A stretch of DNA of 64,000 bases from Bradyrhizobium sp. B097. Its GTDB lineage: Bacteria > Pseudomonadota > Alphaproteobacteria > Rhizobiales > Xanthobacteraceae. The notes under the pieces are model-generated. The model saw only the letters and a program-made list of their open reading frames with translations. It searched no databases and was not told where the DNA came from. The position numbers and the translations under genes were made by a program. The stretch is taken from the NCBI RefSeq assembly GCF_038957035.1, contig NZ_CP152412.1, forward strand, positions 5,886,501 through 5,950,500, in the 5' to 3' direction. This document shows positions 44,168 to 53,257 of this stretch, piece after piece. Within the stretch, counting starts at the first letter, position 1; each line of letters starts with the position of its first letter.

Positions 44168-44797
44168 TCAGGCGCCGGCCTGCGCGACGGCGGCCCAGTG
44201 ATCCGGGTTCGCCGGGGTCTGCATCCTGACCCAGCGATAGCGCGCCTGCGACCAGCTGCGGATTTGCGCGTTCAGATTGTCGAGCACGACGTCGCCGCCA
44301 TCGGCGCGGACCACCAGCACGAGATGATGCTCGCCCCAGGACGTCACCACCTCGCTCAGCAGCAGGTTGCGCATCGGCCAGCCGCGCGCCAACAGTTCAT
44401 GGCGCTTGCTGACGGCGTAGTCGTTGCAATCGCCGCGTGCCGGATTGATCAGCCATTCCTCGCCGGCGAGGCCGCGCTCGTTGCGCTGTGGCGCGATGCT
44501 GCGATTGACCGAGGCATTGACCTCGATCAGGTCGGCGATGCGCTGCTTGGTGAGACGTGTGGCGCCGCCGCGGAATACCATGCGGGCGCGGGGCTTCTGC
44601 TTGCATTCGTCGGCATAGCGCATGCAGAACATGGTGTAGGCCATCGGCGCCAGCGTCGGCTCGCTGAAGCGGATCTTCTCGACCACACCGCGCAGCGGCA
44701 GCGGGAAGCCGATCATTCCAGCTTGCGTGTGCTGCGCGCTTGTCCCGAGCGCCACGATGGCCAGAAGCAAGGCCATCACTTTCCTGACGTTGTACAT
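44168..44797 (-). CDS. transglutaminase-like cysteine peptidase (BTLCP family)
   Basis: 209 residues. Signal peptide (VMALLLAIVALGTSAQHTQA), then the transglutaminase-like triad: Cys124 in ARGDCNDYAVSKRHELL, His157 or His158 in WGEHHLVLVV and Asp173 in VLDNLNAQI. This is the bacterial transglutaminase-like cysteine protease family; relatives such as LapG cleave a surface adhesin in the periplasm. No adhesin or LapD-like gene is next to it. It lies close to polysaccharide genes, which would suit control of surface attachment, an inference only. Confidence 0.85.
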   Translation of the reverse strand: MYNVRKVMALLLAIVALGTSAQHTQAGMIGFPLPLRGVVEKIRFSEPTLAPMAYTMFCMRYADECKQKPRARMVFRGGATRLTKQRIADLIEVNASVNRSIAPQRNERGLAGEEWLINPARGDCNDYAVSKRHELLARGWPMRNLLLSEVVTSWGEHHLVLVVRADGGDVVLDNLNAQIRSWSQARYRWVRMQTPANPDHWAAVAQAGA

Positions 44798-45124
44798 TCT
44801 TCACTCCCCACCGTGACGGGAAGCATGTACGGGAAATGTCTTGAGCTTAGGCTCAAGCGCGCGGCGGCATTTGCCTCAAATGCCGAGATGCGCGCGAGCG
44901 GTCCGTTAACCAAGCCAGGTTCCCGCGCCGGTAAGCCTTTCGGCTGCCGAATGATAACGCGCGTGAAGGTCAACGGATCGCGGCTTCATCGCGCTTGCGG
45001 CGCTTTTTTTCCTGTGGTTTCTGCGGACGCCGCCGTCAGATCAAGGGGCAGTTGCGGCGCGGGATCGCTTGGTCCCATGCGGGCATGGTTACCCGATGTG
45101 AAGCAGCCGGAGCGCTCTGTTAAT
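44798..45124. other. 327-bp gap with two hairpins, no gene recognised
   Basis: It separates ParA (upstream on the minus strand) from the cysteine peptidase. CTTGAGC-TTAG-GCTCAAG (44840-44857) and GGCATTTG-CCT-CAAATGCC (44866-44884) are perfect hairpins lying 43 and 69 bp before the peptidase start. Neither has a T-tract on the minus strand. They could be transcript ends or leader structures. Confidence 0.5.
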
Positions 45125-45787
45125 CTAGACCGTCACGCGCTGCCGGGGAGCAATCCCGCACCAGCTCATGACGAGATCGGCGAGCGTCTTGATCTCGAGA
45201 TCCGCGGGCGTGCCGCTGGCGAAATCGGCAACCGATTGCCCCAGCGCGACGGCGCGAACATAGGCCGAGCGGCTTCCGATCATCGGCCCGATCTCTTCGT
45301 CGAGCGTATCCAGCTCCTCGATCAGCTGCTGGCCTTCGAGCGTGCGCTGGTCGACGCGGTTCGGCACGATCATGGCACGGAGTGCGGTTCGCCGCGCTGC
45401 ACGCACCTCCCGCACGATGTCGATCGTCCGCGCGGTGGCCTCGATGTCGAGGCCCGACGGCGTACACGGCATCAGCACGATATTGGCGACCGCGAGCACG
45501 GCGCCCAGCACCCGGTCGTTGGGCGCGGAATCCACGACGATGATCTGATGCGGAATCTGGCGCATCAGCTTGGCCCATTCGGCAACCGGGCGGGTTTCCG
45601 GATCAAGCTGGTAGACCGGGAACGACAAATTGCCGGGCTCGGCCCAGTGACAGGCGGACGCCTGGGAGTCGGCGTCGACCAGCCCGACCAAGCCCGTACG
45701 GCGATCCAGTTCTGCCGCCAGCAAGACCGCAAGAGTCGTCTTTCCGACCCCGCCCTTGCGCTGGGCAACCGAGATGACAAGCGGCAT
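45125..45787 (-). CDS. ParA/MinD-like ATPase
   Basis: 220 residues. Deviant Walker A KGGVGKTT (11-18), Walker A' region VGLVDADSQASACHW and Walker B IIVVDSAP, then a MIVPNRVD motif typical of ParA-like proteins. There is no DNA-binding N-terminal extension, so it belongs to the small orphan ParA class that positions cargo by ATP-driven gradients. No ParB is nearby. Its ATG has AGGAG 7 nt upstream and follows the GT4 stop by 15 nt, so the two are co-transcribed. A role in placing a polysaccharide machine is conceivable but unproved. Confidence 0.88.
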   Translation of the reverse strand: MPLVISVAQRKGGVGKTTLAVLLAAELDRRTGLVGLVDADSQASACHWAEPGNLSFPVYQLDPETRPVAEWAKLMRQIPHQIIVVDSAPNDRVLGAVLAVANIVLMPCTPSGLDIEATARTIDIVREVRAARRTALRAMIVPNRVDQRTLEGQQLIEELDTLDEEIGPMIGSRSAYVRAVALGQSVADFASGTPADLEIKTLADLVMSWCGIAPRQRVTV

Positions 45788-45802
45788 TGCTAGCTCCTGG
45801 CG

Positions 45803-47038
45803 TTATCCCCCGTGCGTGCGCGGGAGGACACCTTCATCGACGAGCGTCAGCATCCGGGGCAGACAGACCCGCTTTGCGTCGTAATTGTCTCGCACAAAGC
45901 TCCTCGCCTTCATTCGCATCTTCTTGAAGGCTTTCGGCCGTGACAGCACCGAGACTACCTGATCCGACAACGCATCAGTATCAAAAAACGGCGCCAGCAG
46001 GCCGTTGCCGTCCGAGATGATATCGCGAAGCGGGGCCGTGTCGGATGCCACCACCGCACATCCCGCACTCATCGCCTCCAGCAGCGACCATGACAGCACG
46101 AAGGGATAGGTCAGATAGACGTGCACCGAGGAGATCTGCAGCAGCGCGAGATACTGTTCCCGGGGAATCCGGCCGAGGAAATGCACGCGGCGCAGATCGA
46201 TGTCCGACCTGATCTCGTCCAGGAACATCGACTTCCAGCTCGAGCCCTTCGGCGGATTCGCGCCGTAGGATGTCCCGCTGCCGCCGACGATCACCACCTG
46301 CGCATTCGGCCGCGCAGCCAATATCCTCGGCAGCGATCGCATGAAGACATGGAATCCGCGCACCGGCTCCAAATTGCGCGAGACGTAGGTGATCACCTCG
46401 TCGTCCGCCGACAATGTCGCACCGTTCGGAAGCTGAAACCTGGCGACGGGATTGGGCTTCACCTCGTCGGTGTCGACGCCCTCGTGGATGACATCGATCT
46501 TGCTCTGAAACTCGCGCGGAAAGGTCGACCTCTGCCATGGCGTCGGCGAAACGCCGGAATCGCATTCCGTGAGCGCCAGCAGCGTCGTCGCGTTCTTCAG
46601 ATGAAGTGCGACATTGCCGTCGAGGCCCGTCATCGGAAACTCGGGATCAAAGCCGACGTCCCTGCCCTCGGCGCCGTAGTAGAATTCGCAATAGAGGATG
46701 ATCCGCGCTTTCGGAAACATCGTGCGCAGCGGCAGCGTCTCACCCCAACCGGGATGCGCGAAGATCAGGTCGGGCACGAAGCCCTGCCCCGACAGCGACG
46801 ACAGCGCATACAGGACCTCTTCGGCGCGCCGCGCTTCGACATCGAAGCGGCGGGCAAAGGGATGGACCATCGCGGAGTCCGACTTGGTCGTCGAATATTT
46901 CAGCAGCCGGATATCCCGCGTCGTGCTCGCGGTCGATGAACCGACCGCAACGACCTTGTTTCCGGGCTGCTCCGCGAGCGCACGCGCAATGTGGCGATAC
47001 TGGGCTGGAAAGTTGTTGTGGACGAAGAGGACGTTCAT
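45803..47038 (-). CDS. family 4 glycosyltransferase
   Basis: 411 residues from ATG 47038 (MNVLFVHNNFPAQYRHIARAL). GT-B fold: N-terminal acceptor domain, then the donor domain with VITYVSRNLEPVRGFHVFMRSLP, VVIVGGSG, VHFLGRIPREQYLALL and the E-x7-E nucleotide-sugar motif in SWSLLEAMSAGCAVVASDTAPLRDII. It transfers a sugar from a nucleotide donor during glycan assembly. Further in-frame ATG codons lie at 47086 and 47098, and the start is not fixed by a clear ribosome site. It is followed by ParA after 15 nt. Confidence 0.85.
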   Translation of the reverse strand: MNVLFVHNNFPAQYRHIARALAEQPGNKVVAVGSSTASTTRDIRLLKYSTTKSDSAMVHPFARRFDVEARRAEEVLYALSSLSGQGFVPDLIFAHPGWGETLPLRTMFPKARIILYCEFYYGAEGRDVGFDPEFPMTGLDGNVALHLKNATTLLALTECDSGVSPTPWQRSTFPREFQSKIDVIHEGVDTDEVKPNPVARFQLPNGATLSADDEVITYVSRNLEPVRGFHVFMRSLPRILAARPNAQVVIVGGSGTSYGANPPKGSSWKSMFLDEIRSDIDLRRVHFLGRIPREQYLALLQISSVHVYLTYPFVLSWSLLEAMSAGCAVVASDTAPLRDIISDGNGLLAPFFDTDALSDQVVSVLSRPKAFKKMRMKARSFVRDNYDAKRVCLPRMLTLVDEGVLPRTHGG

Positions 47039-47233
47039 TGGCGGGCGGGCGCGCCCCCCGGCCGCGCGGTCGTCGATTGGGGTCATGCTCGATATCATGA
47101 CCGGCAGGGTGTCTTCGATATGCACGTGCGAACTATCTCACCGGATTAACATTAAGCCCCCTTCTATCACATAGATTTTTGGGGCACACTGTGGGAAACA
47201 TATCGACCCATTCCGTTAGGCTCGCAGGCGACC

Positions 47234-48169
47234 ATGAACGAACAGATTCAGCAGAAAACCATTGACCTGGCACGGGGTCTTTTCCTGGTTCGCTACAATG
47301 GCGCGGAGGACAAGACATCACCTCCGGTGGTGCGCGTCTATGCCGATCGCGCCAGCCTTAACAATTGTAACATTATTACCGGGCCCGATGCGGCCAATGG
47401 AACCCTGTTTGCGCCGGAGACCGCGCTGGTCGTGTCAGTGGCCCGGCCAAGCCGCCTGATCGTCGAGGTCACGGCAGGGCGCGCCGGCGGCTCGACCGCC
47501 GCCAATATCAAGATCGAACCGCTGAGCCAGGGCCAACCGGCCGTGCAGCCGAGCGGTCAGCCGGCCAGCCAGCCATTCGACACCGATGAGCCCGAGGCCG
47601 GCCCTGACGAGCTGAGCGCCCTCAAGCTGCTCGCGCATGTCGCGGGTTTGGGTGACGTGACGGTCGGCCCGAATACATGGATCGCCGGACCGGCCGCGCC
47701 GGCCCGTATCGAGGGAATTTCGCTCGAATGGCCGAACAAGCCGTACGATCTCAACCTGCAATACGCAGTCAAGTTCGCCCGGCCGCAGCGCGGCGACAAC
47801 CAGTTCGTTCCGCTGGGAACCTTCGCCGGAACCCGGGGGCGCGCGCTGGCCATCACGGGGTTCTCGCTGGAAGCCACCGGCCCCGGCGCGGATCGCTACG
47901 CCATCGCGGCCGAAACCATCTTCCTCGGGGCTCCCGCCTTGCGCGTGACCGGGAACCGGATTGTGGTATCGGGCCCTTCAGGCCGGGAACCCCTGGTGGG
48001 CCTCAAGCTCAGTCTCGAAGAGCACCGGGCGCAGGCAGCGCCCCTCGCGCCCCGGCAGCCAATGCGCGCTGAACCCGCCCCTCCGATGCCGCGCCAGGAG
48101 GCACCGCGCCTCGAGGGACGCGTGCGCGTGTTCCGGAGCCGGCAGAACGCCGTCAAGACGGCGGGCTGA
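47234..48169 (+). CDS. conserved hypothetical protein beside glycosyltransferases
   Basis: 311 residues, no signal peptide or membrane helix. The N-terminal part (LARGLFLVRYNGAEDKTSPPVVRVYADRASLNNCNIITGPD) and the middle (GISLEWPNKPYDLNLQYAVKFA and GRALAITGFSLEATGPGADRYAI) look beta-rich, perhaps two jelly-roll-like modules. They are joined by a Gln/Pro/Ser linker (QGQPAVQPSGQPASQPF). The C-terminal third is Pro/Arg-rich and likely disordered. I do not recognise the family. It reads into the next glycosyltransferase 25 bp downstream and may be a carbohydrate-binding or assembly protein, by position only. Confidence 0.68.
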   Translation: MNEQIQQKTIDLARGLFLVRYNGAEDKTSPPVVRVYADRASLNNCNIITGPDAANGTLFAPETALVVSVARPSRLIVEVTAGRAGGSTAANIKIEPLSQGQPAVQPSGQPASQPFDTDEPEAGPDELSALKLLAHVAGLGDVTVGPNTWIAGPAAPARIEGISLEWPNKPYDLNLQYAVKFARPQRGDNQFVPLGTFAGTRGRALAITGFSLEATGPGADRYAIAAETIFLGAPALRVTGNRIVVSGPSGREPLVGLKLSLEEHRAQAAPLAPRQPMRAEPAPPMPRQEAPRLEGRVRVFRSRQNAVKTAG

Positions 48170-48194
48170 CCATGCGGGCAGACAAGGGCGACAC

Positions 48195-50750
48195 TTGACC
48201 GCCGACGCGCGCAGGATCGCCTTTACGTCCAAAACGCTCCACCACGTCGAGCTCGAGCGAGCCGCCGTTGGAGCGCTCGAGGCACGTGATTTCCGCCGCG
48301 CATTCGCGCTCGCCGACCGGCGCTGCCGGATCCTGCCGCATCCGGGCGCGCGCGCCCATTTGCTGCGCGCAGAAGCGCTGTTTCGCCTCGATCTCACGGA
48401 TGCGGCCATCGCCAGCGTCGCCAAAGCGCTCGAACTCGAACCGGACGATCTTGCCGCCGCTCGGCGAATGATGGCTTGGGGCGACGGCCTTGCGCGGATC
48501 GACGCCGCCCGAAGCGTCGCGGGGCGCGATGACGATCCGGATTCGGTCAGGACCGCGCTCCTGCTGCTCGAGCAGAACGGTCAGGACAGCTGCGCCCGTA
48601 TCGACTTCCTCGATGAGGAGGTGAAGGGATGGGTGACGTGGCGAGGCGCGGACGATCCCCACCTTTCACTGGCGCAAGCCGATCAATCCAGCACCGTCCA
48701 GCTTCCCGCCGATCCCCGTCACAGGTTTGCGCACAATGGGCGACGCGCCGCAAGCTTCCGTCTGATGCGGCCGGCGTCCGCGACCTCGCAACACCTCGAG
48801 ATCGCACAGGCGGGCCACATCATCGCGAGCCTTCAGCTCCCGGCCAACCGCGCGCCGGATCGCCGCGAAGCGCCACAACGGCCGCCTCGCGCCGGGAGCG
48901 CCGAAACTCCGCCGCTCACCATCATCATCCCGGTGTACCGGGATCTGGCCGCGACCCGTGCCTGCATCGAGAGTGCGTTGACGGCCGTGGCCTGCACGCC
49001 GGGCGCGACCATCGTCGCCGTCGATGATGCGTCGCCCGAGCCCGACATCAAGCGCCTGCTCGGCGAACTGGCGTCCGAGCAGCGCATCCGGCTCCTGACC
49101 AACGCGCACAATCTCGGCTTTGTCGGCGCGGTCAACCGGGCGCTTGCCGAGACTGATACCGGCGACGTCGTGCTGCTGAACTCGGATACGACGGTGCCGA
49201 AATACGCGCTGCAACGCCTGCAAAGCGCGGTGCAATCGACGCCGGGCGTGGGCACGGCGACCCCGCTCTCGAACAACGGCGAATATACCAGCTTTCCAAT
49301 TCCGAACCGGTCGAACCCCCTGCCCTCGCCCGACGAGTTGGAATTGCTGGACGAGCTTGCCGGCACGGCGAATTCCGGGATCGCCATCGACATTCCCAAT
49401 GGCATTGGGTTCTGCCTCTACATCACCCGCGAATGCCTCGACGCCGTGCATGAGCTCTCCGACGACTTCTATCGCGGCTATCTTGAAGACGTCGACTTCT
49501 GTCTGCGCGCCGCGGAGGCCGGCTTCCGCAATGTGTGCATCCCGTCGGTCTTTGTCGGACACGAAGGTTCGCGCTCGTTTCTTGGCGAGAAGCGTTCCCT
49601 GGTGCTGCGCAATCTTCGCGTGCTCGAGCACCGTTACCGGCGCTATGCGACGGAGTGCGCGGCGTTCCTGCTTGCCGATCCGCTGCGCGATTGCCGCGCG
49701 GCGCTTGAGCTCAAACTGCTCTGCAACGAACAGCGCGCCACGAGCCCGCACGTCATCCTCTGCGGCTCCGCCGTTGGCCGCGAGATTGCCGTCAGGCGGT
49801 GCCGGCAGCTCGCGGCGGACGACAGGCGCGGGCTGATCGTTCACTTCCGCGCCGAGGGACGACGCCAGCTGGCTGCGATCTTCGCGCCGGATGGCGGAGC
49901 CCCGCAGTCGATCGCACTCGACGTTGCGACAGCTGCGGGCCGCGAGGCCCTTCTGAGGTTTCTCACCGATCTCCAGGTCCGCTCGCTCGAAATTTCGGAA
50001 CCGAACCGCATCCCCGGCGCATGTCTCGCGCAGCTCACGCAGCATTTCGCCTACGAGCTCCTGATCACCGACAGCAGACTTGCCGAGCGCGCCGCGATTG
50101 GATCCGGCCTCCATCCGGACTGGACCGGTCTCGTCGAACGGGCCCGAGGCGTGATCGCGATCGGCGAAGACGGGGCAGCCTTTTCGGTCTCGGTTCTCGG
50201 CCTGCAAGTGGTCAGGCCGAGCGACCCGCTGGTGCGGCCAGCGCGGCATCCTGCGGCGAGCGGCCCGGCGCGTCTCGGCCTGCTTGCCCTACGCGGCAGC
50301 GCGACGGAATTTCGCTTCATCAGAGCGCTCGGCGATCAAATCACCAATGCCCATGCAGACACCGAGATCATCGTGCTCGGCACCACCCTCGACGATCTCA
50401 AGCTGATGCAGCGGACGAATGTCGTGGTCACCGGCGAAATCGCCGTCGACGACGTCGCGACACTCATCGAGGGTCACGGCATCACGAAACTGGTTCTCGA
50501 CATCGGCGAACCGGCATTCGGGCATCCGCTGGTCGACGCGCTGCTGGCGAGCGGATTGCCGGCCGCCGCGACGGAATGGCTTCCGACACCGCCGGGACGT
50601 GGCCGAAAAACCGACCTGAAGCTCCAGCCCGGTTTTGATACCGATGAAACGGTTGCCGCCGTCCTCGGCTGGGTGGTCGAAGATGTGCAGTTACATCCCG
50701 ATCGGAGGAGCAGTCGGCACAGGCGGGAGGTTGGCGCGCGGCTTCCATGA
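48195..50750 (+). CDS. large family 2 glycosyltransferase with helical N-terminal domain
   Basis: About 851 residues. The N-terminal part (about 10-110) is TPR-like (GALEARDFRRAFALADRRCRILPHPGARAHLLRAEALFRL). The GT-A domain starts near 239 with LTIIIPVYRDLAATRACIESAL, followed by VAVDDASPE, LLNSDTTVP and GYLEDVDFCLRAAEAG. A third domain at the C-terminus has nucleotide-binding-like parts (TEIIVLGTTLDDLKLMQ). The start is TTG 48195, because no ATG or GTG is in frame between the previous stop and the first helix; only a weak AAGGGCG lies before it. Its 3' end overlaps the convergent glycosyltransferase by 60 nt. The sugar is unknown. Confidence 0.8.
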   Translation: MTADARRIAFTSKTLHHVELERAAVGALEARDFRRAFALADRRCRILPHPGARAHLLRAEALFRLDLTDAAIASVAKALELEPDDLAAARRMMAWGDGLARIDAARSVAGRDDDPDSVRTALLLLEQNGQDSCARIDFLDEEVKGWVTWRGADDPHLSLAQADQSSTVQLPADPRHRFAHNGRRAASFRLMRPASATSQHLEIAQAGHIIASLQLPANRAPDRREAPQRPPRAGSAETPPLTIIIPVYRDLAATRACIESALTAVACTPGATIVAVDDASPEPDIKRLLGELASEQRIRLLTNAHNLGFVGAVNRALAETDTGDVVLLNSDTTVPKYALQRLQSAVQSTPGVGTATPLSNNGEYTSFPIPNRSNPLPSPDELELLDELAGTANSGIAIDIPNGIGFCLYITRECLDAVHELSDDFYRGYLEDVDFCLRAAEAGFRNVCIPSVFVGHEGSRSFLGEKRSLVLRNLRVLEHRYRRYATECAAFLLADPLRDCRAALELKLLCNEQRATSPHVILCGSAVGREIAVRRCRQLAADDRRGLIVHFRAEGRRQLAAIFAPDGGAPQSIALDVATAAGREALLRFLTDLQVRSLEISEPNRIPGACLAQLTQHFAYELLITDSRLAERAAIGSGLHPDWTGLVERARGVIAIGEDGAAFSVSVLGLQVVRPSDPLVRPARHPAASGPARLGLLALRGSATEFRFIRALGDQITNAHADTEIIVLGTTLDDLKLMQRTNVVVTGEIAVDDVATLIEGHGITKLVLDIGEPAFGHPLVDALLASGLPAAATEWLPTPPGRGRKTDLKLQPGFDTDETVAAVLGWVVEDVQLHPDRRSSRHRREVGARLP

Positions 50751-53030
50751 CCGCGGCGGCCATGCCAGCGACGAGAACGGCGTCGAGTCCAGCCCGAGCA
50801 GCGGGCTGTAATAGGGATCGTCGAGCAGCACCTCGCCCCACTTCGCGCGCAGCATCGCCAGCTCGCGCCCGAAGCGTGCCTTGCGGTCCGGCGCGGAATC
50901 GCGGCCCCGGCTTGCCGACTCCAGGTGAACGAGTTTCGCGTCCGGCGTGAATACGATCCGCTTTCCGAGCTGGCGCAGCTTCAGGCACAGATCGATATCG
51001 TTGAAACTGATCGGAAAGCGGATCTCGTCCATGCCGCCGACGGCCACGAAATCGCGCTTGCGCATCAAGAGGCACGCGGCCGTCACCGCCGAACATTCGT
51101 GCGCCACCTGGAGCAGATCGCCGTAGCCGGGATCACCATCCATCCGGTCGTTGAAGGCATGCGCAGCGGAGAAATTCGCCCCCAGTACCACCCCGCCATG
51201 CTGCACGACGCTGCTCGGCCAGAGCAGCTTTGCGCCGACGGCTCCGACGTCGGGAGCGGACAGCCGCCACAGCATCTCCGCCAGCCAGCCGTCGTCGAGC
51301 GCCTGGACGTCGTTGTTGAGGAAGCAGATGTTCTCCGTGTCGACGCAATCGACGGCGGCGTTGTTGATGGCTGCGAAGTTGAACGGCCCCTCGACCGAAA
51401 TGACGTCGATCTCGTCCGCTGAGAGACCCTCGAGATAGTCCAGCGCTTCCGGCTCGCTCGAGCTGTTGTCGACAACGAGAATCCGGGCGTTGGTCTCATG
51501 TGCGGCCGGCAGGACCGTCTCGATGCAGCGCTTGAGCAGTTCGGCGCGATTCCTGGTCGGGACGATGATGGTGGTGCGCTCGTTCCAATCGACCGCGCGC
51601 TTGACCCGCACAGCTGGAAGAAGCCCTGCCTTCCGCGGCTCGACATTCGCCTCGACGCCAGTCCTGGCAAAATACGCCTGGCTTGCAGCGACCAGTTCGG
51701 TGGTTGCGGCGGACGCATCAATTCGCGGCAACGCCGCAACAGATCCCGGCAGATGATAGGTTCGCTCAGCATCCACGCAGCCAATGAAGATGTCGTAGAG
51801 CGACGTCGCCGATCGCAGCGCTTCCACGGCACGTTCCCGGCACACCGCAAAGCAATACGCGCCATAGCCCTGCTCGAGCGCACGTTCGCGATCGAATGCC
51901 GAAAACGCCAGCGGCCAGACAGCGCCGGCGCCGGCCGCGACCTCGACGTCGCCATAGACGAGCTCGCAACCGGGCTCGGACGCGAACACATCGGCGAAGC
52001 GCTGCAAGGCATCTTCCGCAAGGATCGTCCCGCTCAGGCAGAAGACGAAGAACGCGCTGTTGGCGGCATCGCCGTCGACGAACTCGCGCGCAGCGCCGGA
52101 ATCGAACTGACTGAACCCCCGCGCCGGCAGAGACACCGCCGACCAGGCCGCGTGCCGCTGGGCCTCCAGGCTCTCGATGCTTTCGTCCACCCTGGCATCC
52201 CCGATCAGGACGACCGCGGCCTCGGATGGAACGTCGGACGGTGCTGTCGGCGAGAACCGCTCTTTCCAGTTGCGATAGGTGTGGAACGGCACCGAGGCAG
52301 GCAAGAGCTGATCGAACAATTGCCCGCGCAGCCGCTCGCTATCCCAGCGTCCGAGCTCCGCGATGGTCTGCTCCAGGCCGCGCTCGAAAGCGACGAATGC
52401 GACCGGCTCCGAGATCAGGCTCCGTCCCGAAATTGTCCGCGCCGACAGGCCGCGCACGCGACCGTCGGCGAAATGCTCGGGCAGGTGAAAATCGATCCGG
52501 CGGCCGACGCCGAACTCGCTGCCCCGCGCAACGTTGGTCCACCCGATCGGCTTCACGGTCATCACCGGCCGTTGCGCGATCAGGATCTCGATGTCTTCGT
52601 CGACGTCCTGCGAGAGCCAGCCCTCGAAGCGCAAGCCTCCGGCCCATTTGATCTCGCCGATTCGGTGCCACTGCGCTTGCGGTGCAGCGACATCGCAGCG
52701 AATCGGAGCACCGACGGGACTTCCGATATTCGCCAGTCTTGCCTCGATGATCGCAGCGTTCGAGCTGACCTCGTCCTGCACGTTGAACGTAAAGCCAAAT
52801 CGACCGTCGCCGATTCCGGCATCGGCAAGCTCTGTTACAAACTCGTCACACAATGATGACATGTATGGCTCGCCGTCGACCAGCAGTTCGACGGCGTAGC
52901 GTCGGGTCGGATCGGCGCGGTCATAAACAAATCCAGAAAACGTGGTGCGATCGTATCTGGAGAATTGCGTCTGCAACGACGCGTATTCAGCTCCTGAGGG
53001 CCTCTGCTTGCCAATCGTCTTCGTGCTCAT
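50691..53030 (-). CDS. large family 2 glycosyltransferase with N-terminal beta-rich module
   Basis: 779 residues from ATG 53030, which has AGGGG 5 nt upstream (a GTG 6 nt earlier would overlap that site). The N-terminal half (about 20-220) looks beta-rich (TTFSGFVYDRADPTRRYAVELLVDGEPYMS and LRFEGWLSQDVDEDIEILIAQ). A first, degenerate GT-like segment occupies about 265-430. The clear GT-A domain begins near 487 with TTIIVPTRNRAELLKRCIETVL, followed by ILVVDNSSSE, ICFLNNDVQALDDGWLAEML and FNDIDLCLKLRQLGKRIVFTP. It is convergent with the previous glycosyltransferase and overlaps it. Confidence 0.85.
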   Translation of the reverse strand: MSTKTIGKQRPSGAEYASLQTQFSRYDRTTFSGFVYDRADPTRRYAVELLVDGEPYMSSLCDEFVTELADAGIGDGRFGFTFNVQDEVSSNAAIIEARLANIGSPVGAPIRCDVAAPQAQWHRIGEIKWAGGLRFEGWLSQDVDEDIEILIAQRPVMTVKPIGWTNVARGSEFGVGRRIDFHLPEHFADGRVRGLSARTISGRSLISEPVAFVAFERGLEQTIAELGRWDSERLRGQLFDQLLPASVPFHTYRNWKERFSPTAPSDVPSEAAVVLIGDARVDESIESLEAQRHAAWSAVSLPARGFSQFDSGAAREFVDGDAANSAFFVFCLSGTILAEDALQRFADVFASEPGCELVYGDVEVAAGAGAVWPLAFSAFDRERALEQGYGAYCFAVCRERAVEALRSATSLYDIFIGCVDAERTYHLPGSVAALPRIDASAATTELVAASQAYFARTGVEANVEPRKAGLLPAVRVKRAVDWNERTTIIVPTRNRAELLKRCIETVLPAAHETNARILVVDNSSSEPEALDYLEGLSADEIDVISVEGPFNFAAINNAAVDCVDTENICFLNNDVQALDDGWLAEMLWRLSAPDVGAVGAKLLWPSSVVQHGGVVLGANFSAAHAFNDRMDGDPGYGDLLQVAHECSAVTAACLLMRKRDFVAVGGMDEIRFPISFNDIDLCLKLRQLGKRIVFTPDAKLVHLESASRGRDSAPDRKARFGRELAMLRAKWGEVLLDDPYYSPLLGLDSTPFSSLAWPPRSWKPRANLPPVPTAPPIGM

Positions 53031-53257
53031 GTCCACCCCTCAAACGGAAGCTCGATTGTCGGTCGATTTCAAGTTGAGAATGTGTCCATGGCGCGCCCAA
53101 GCTGACTAGCCAGCACTCAACTGCACTGAGGCCATCACCGTTTGCACAAAAAGCCGCCGCGCTTCAACACAATCGATACGCGATAAAACTTGGCGTTATC
53201 GGCACCAATTGTGCTAGTGCTAACTCCTCCTCTCCACACTGATCGACGAGCGGATTC

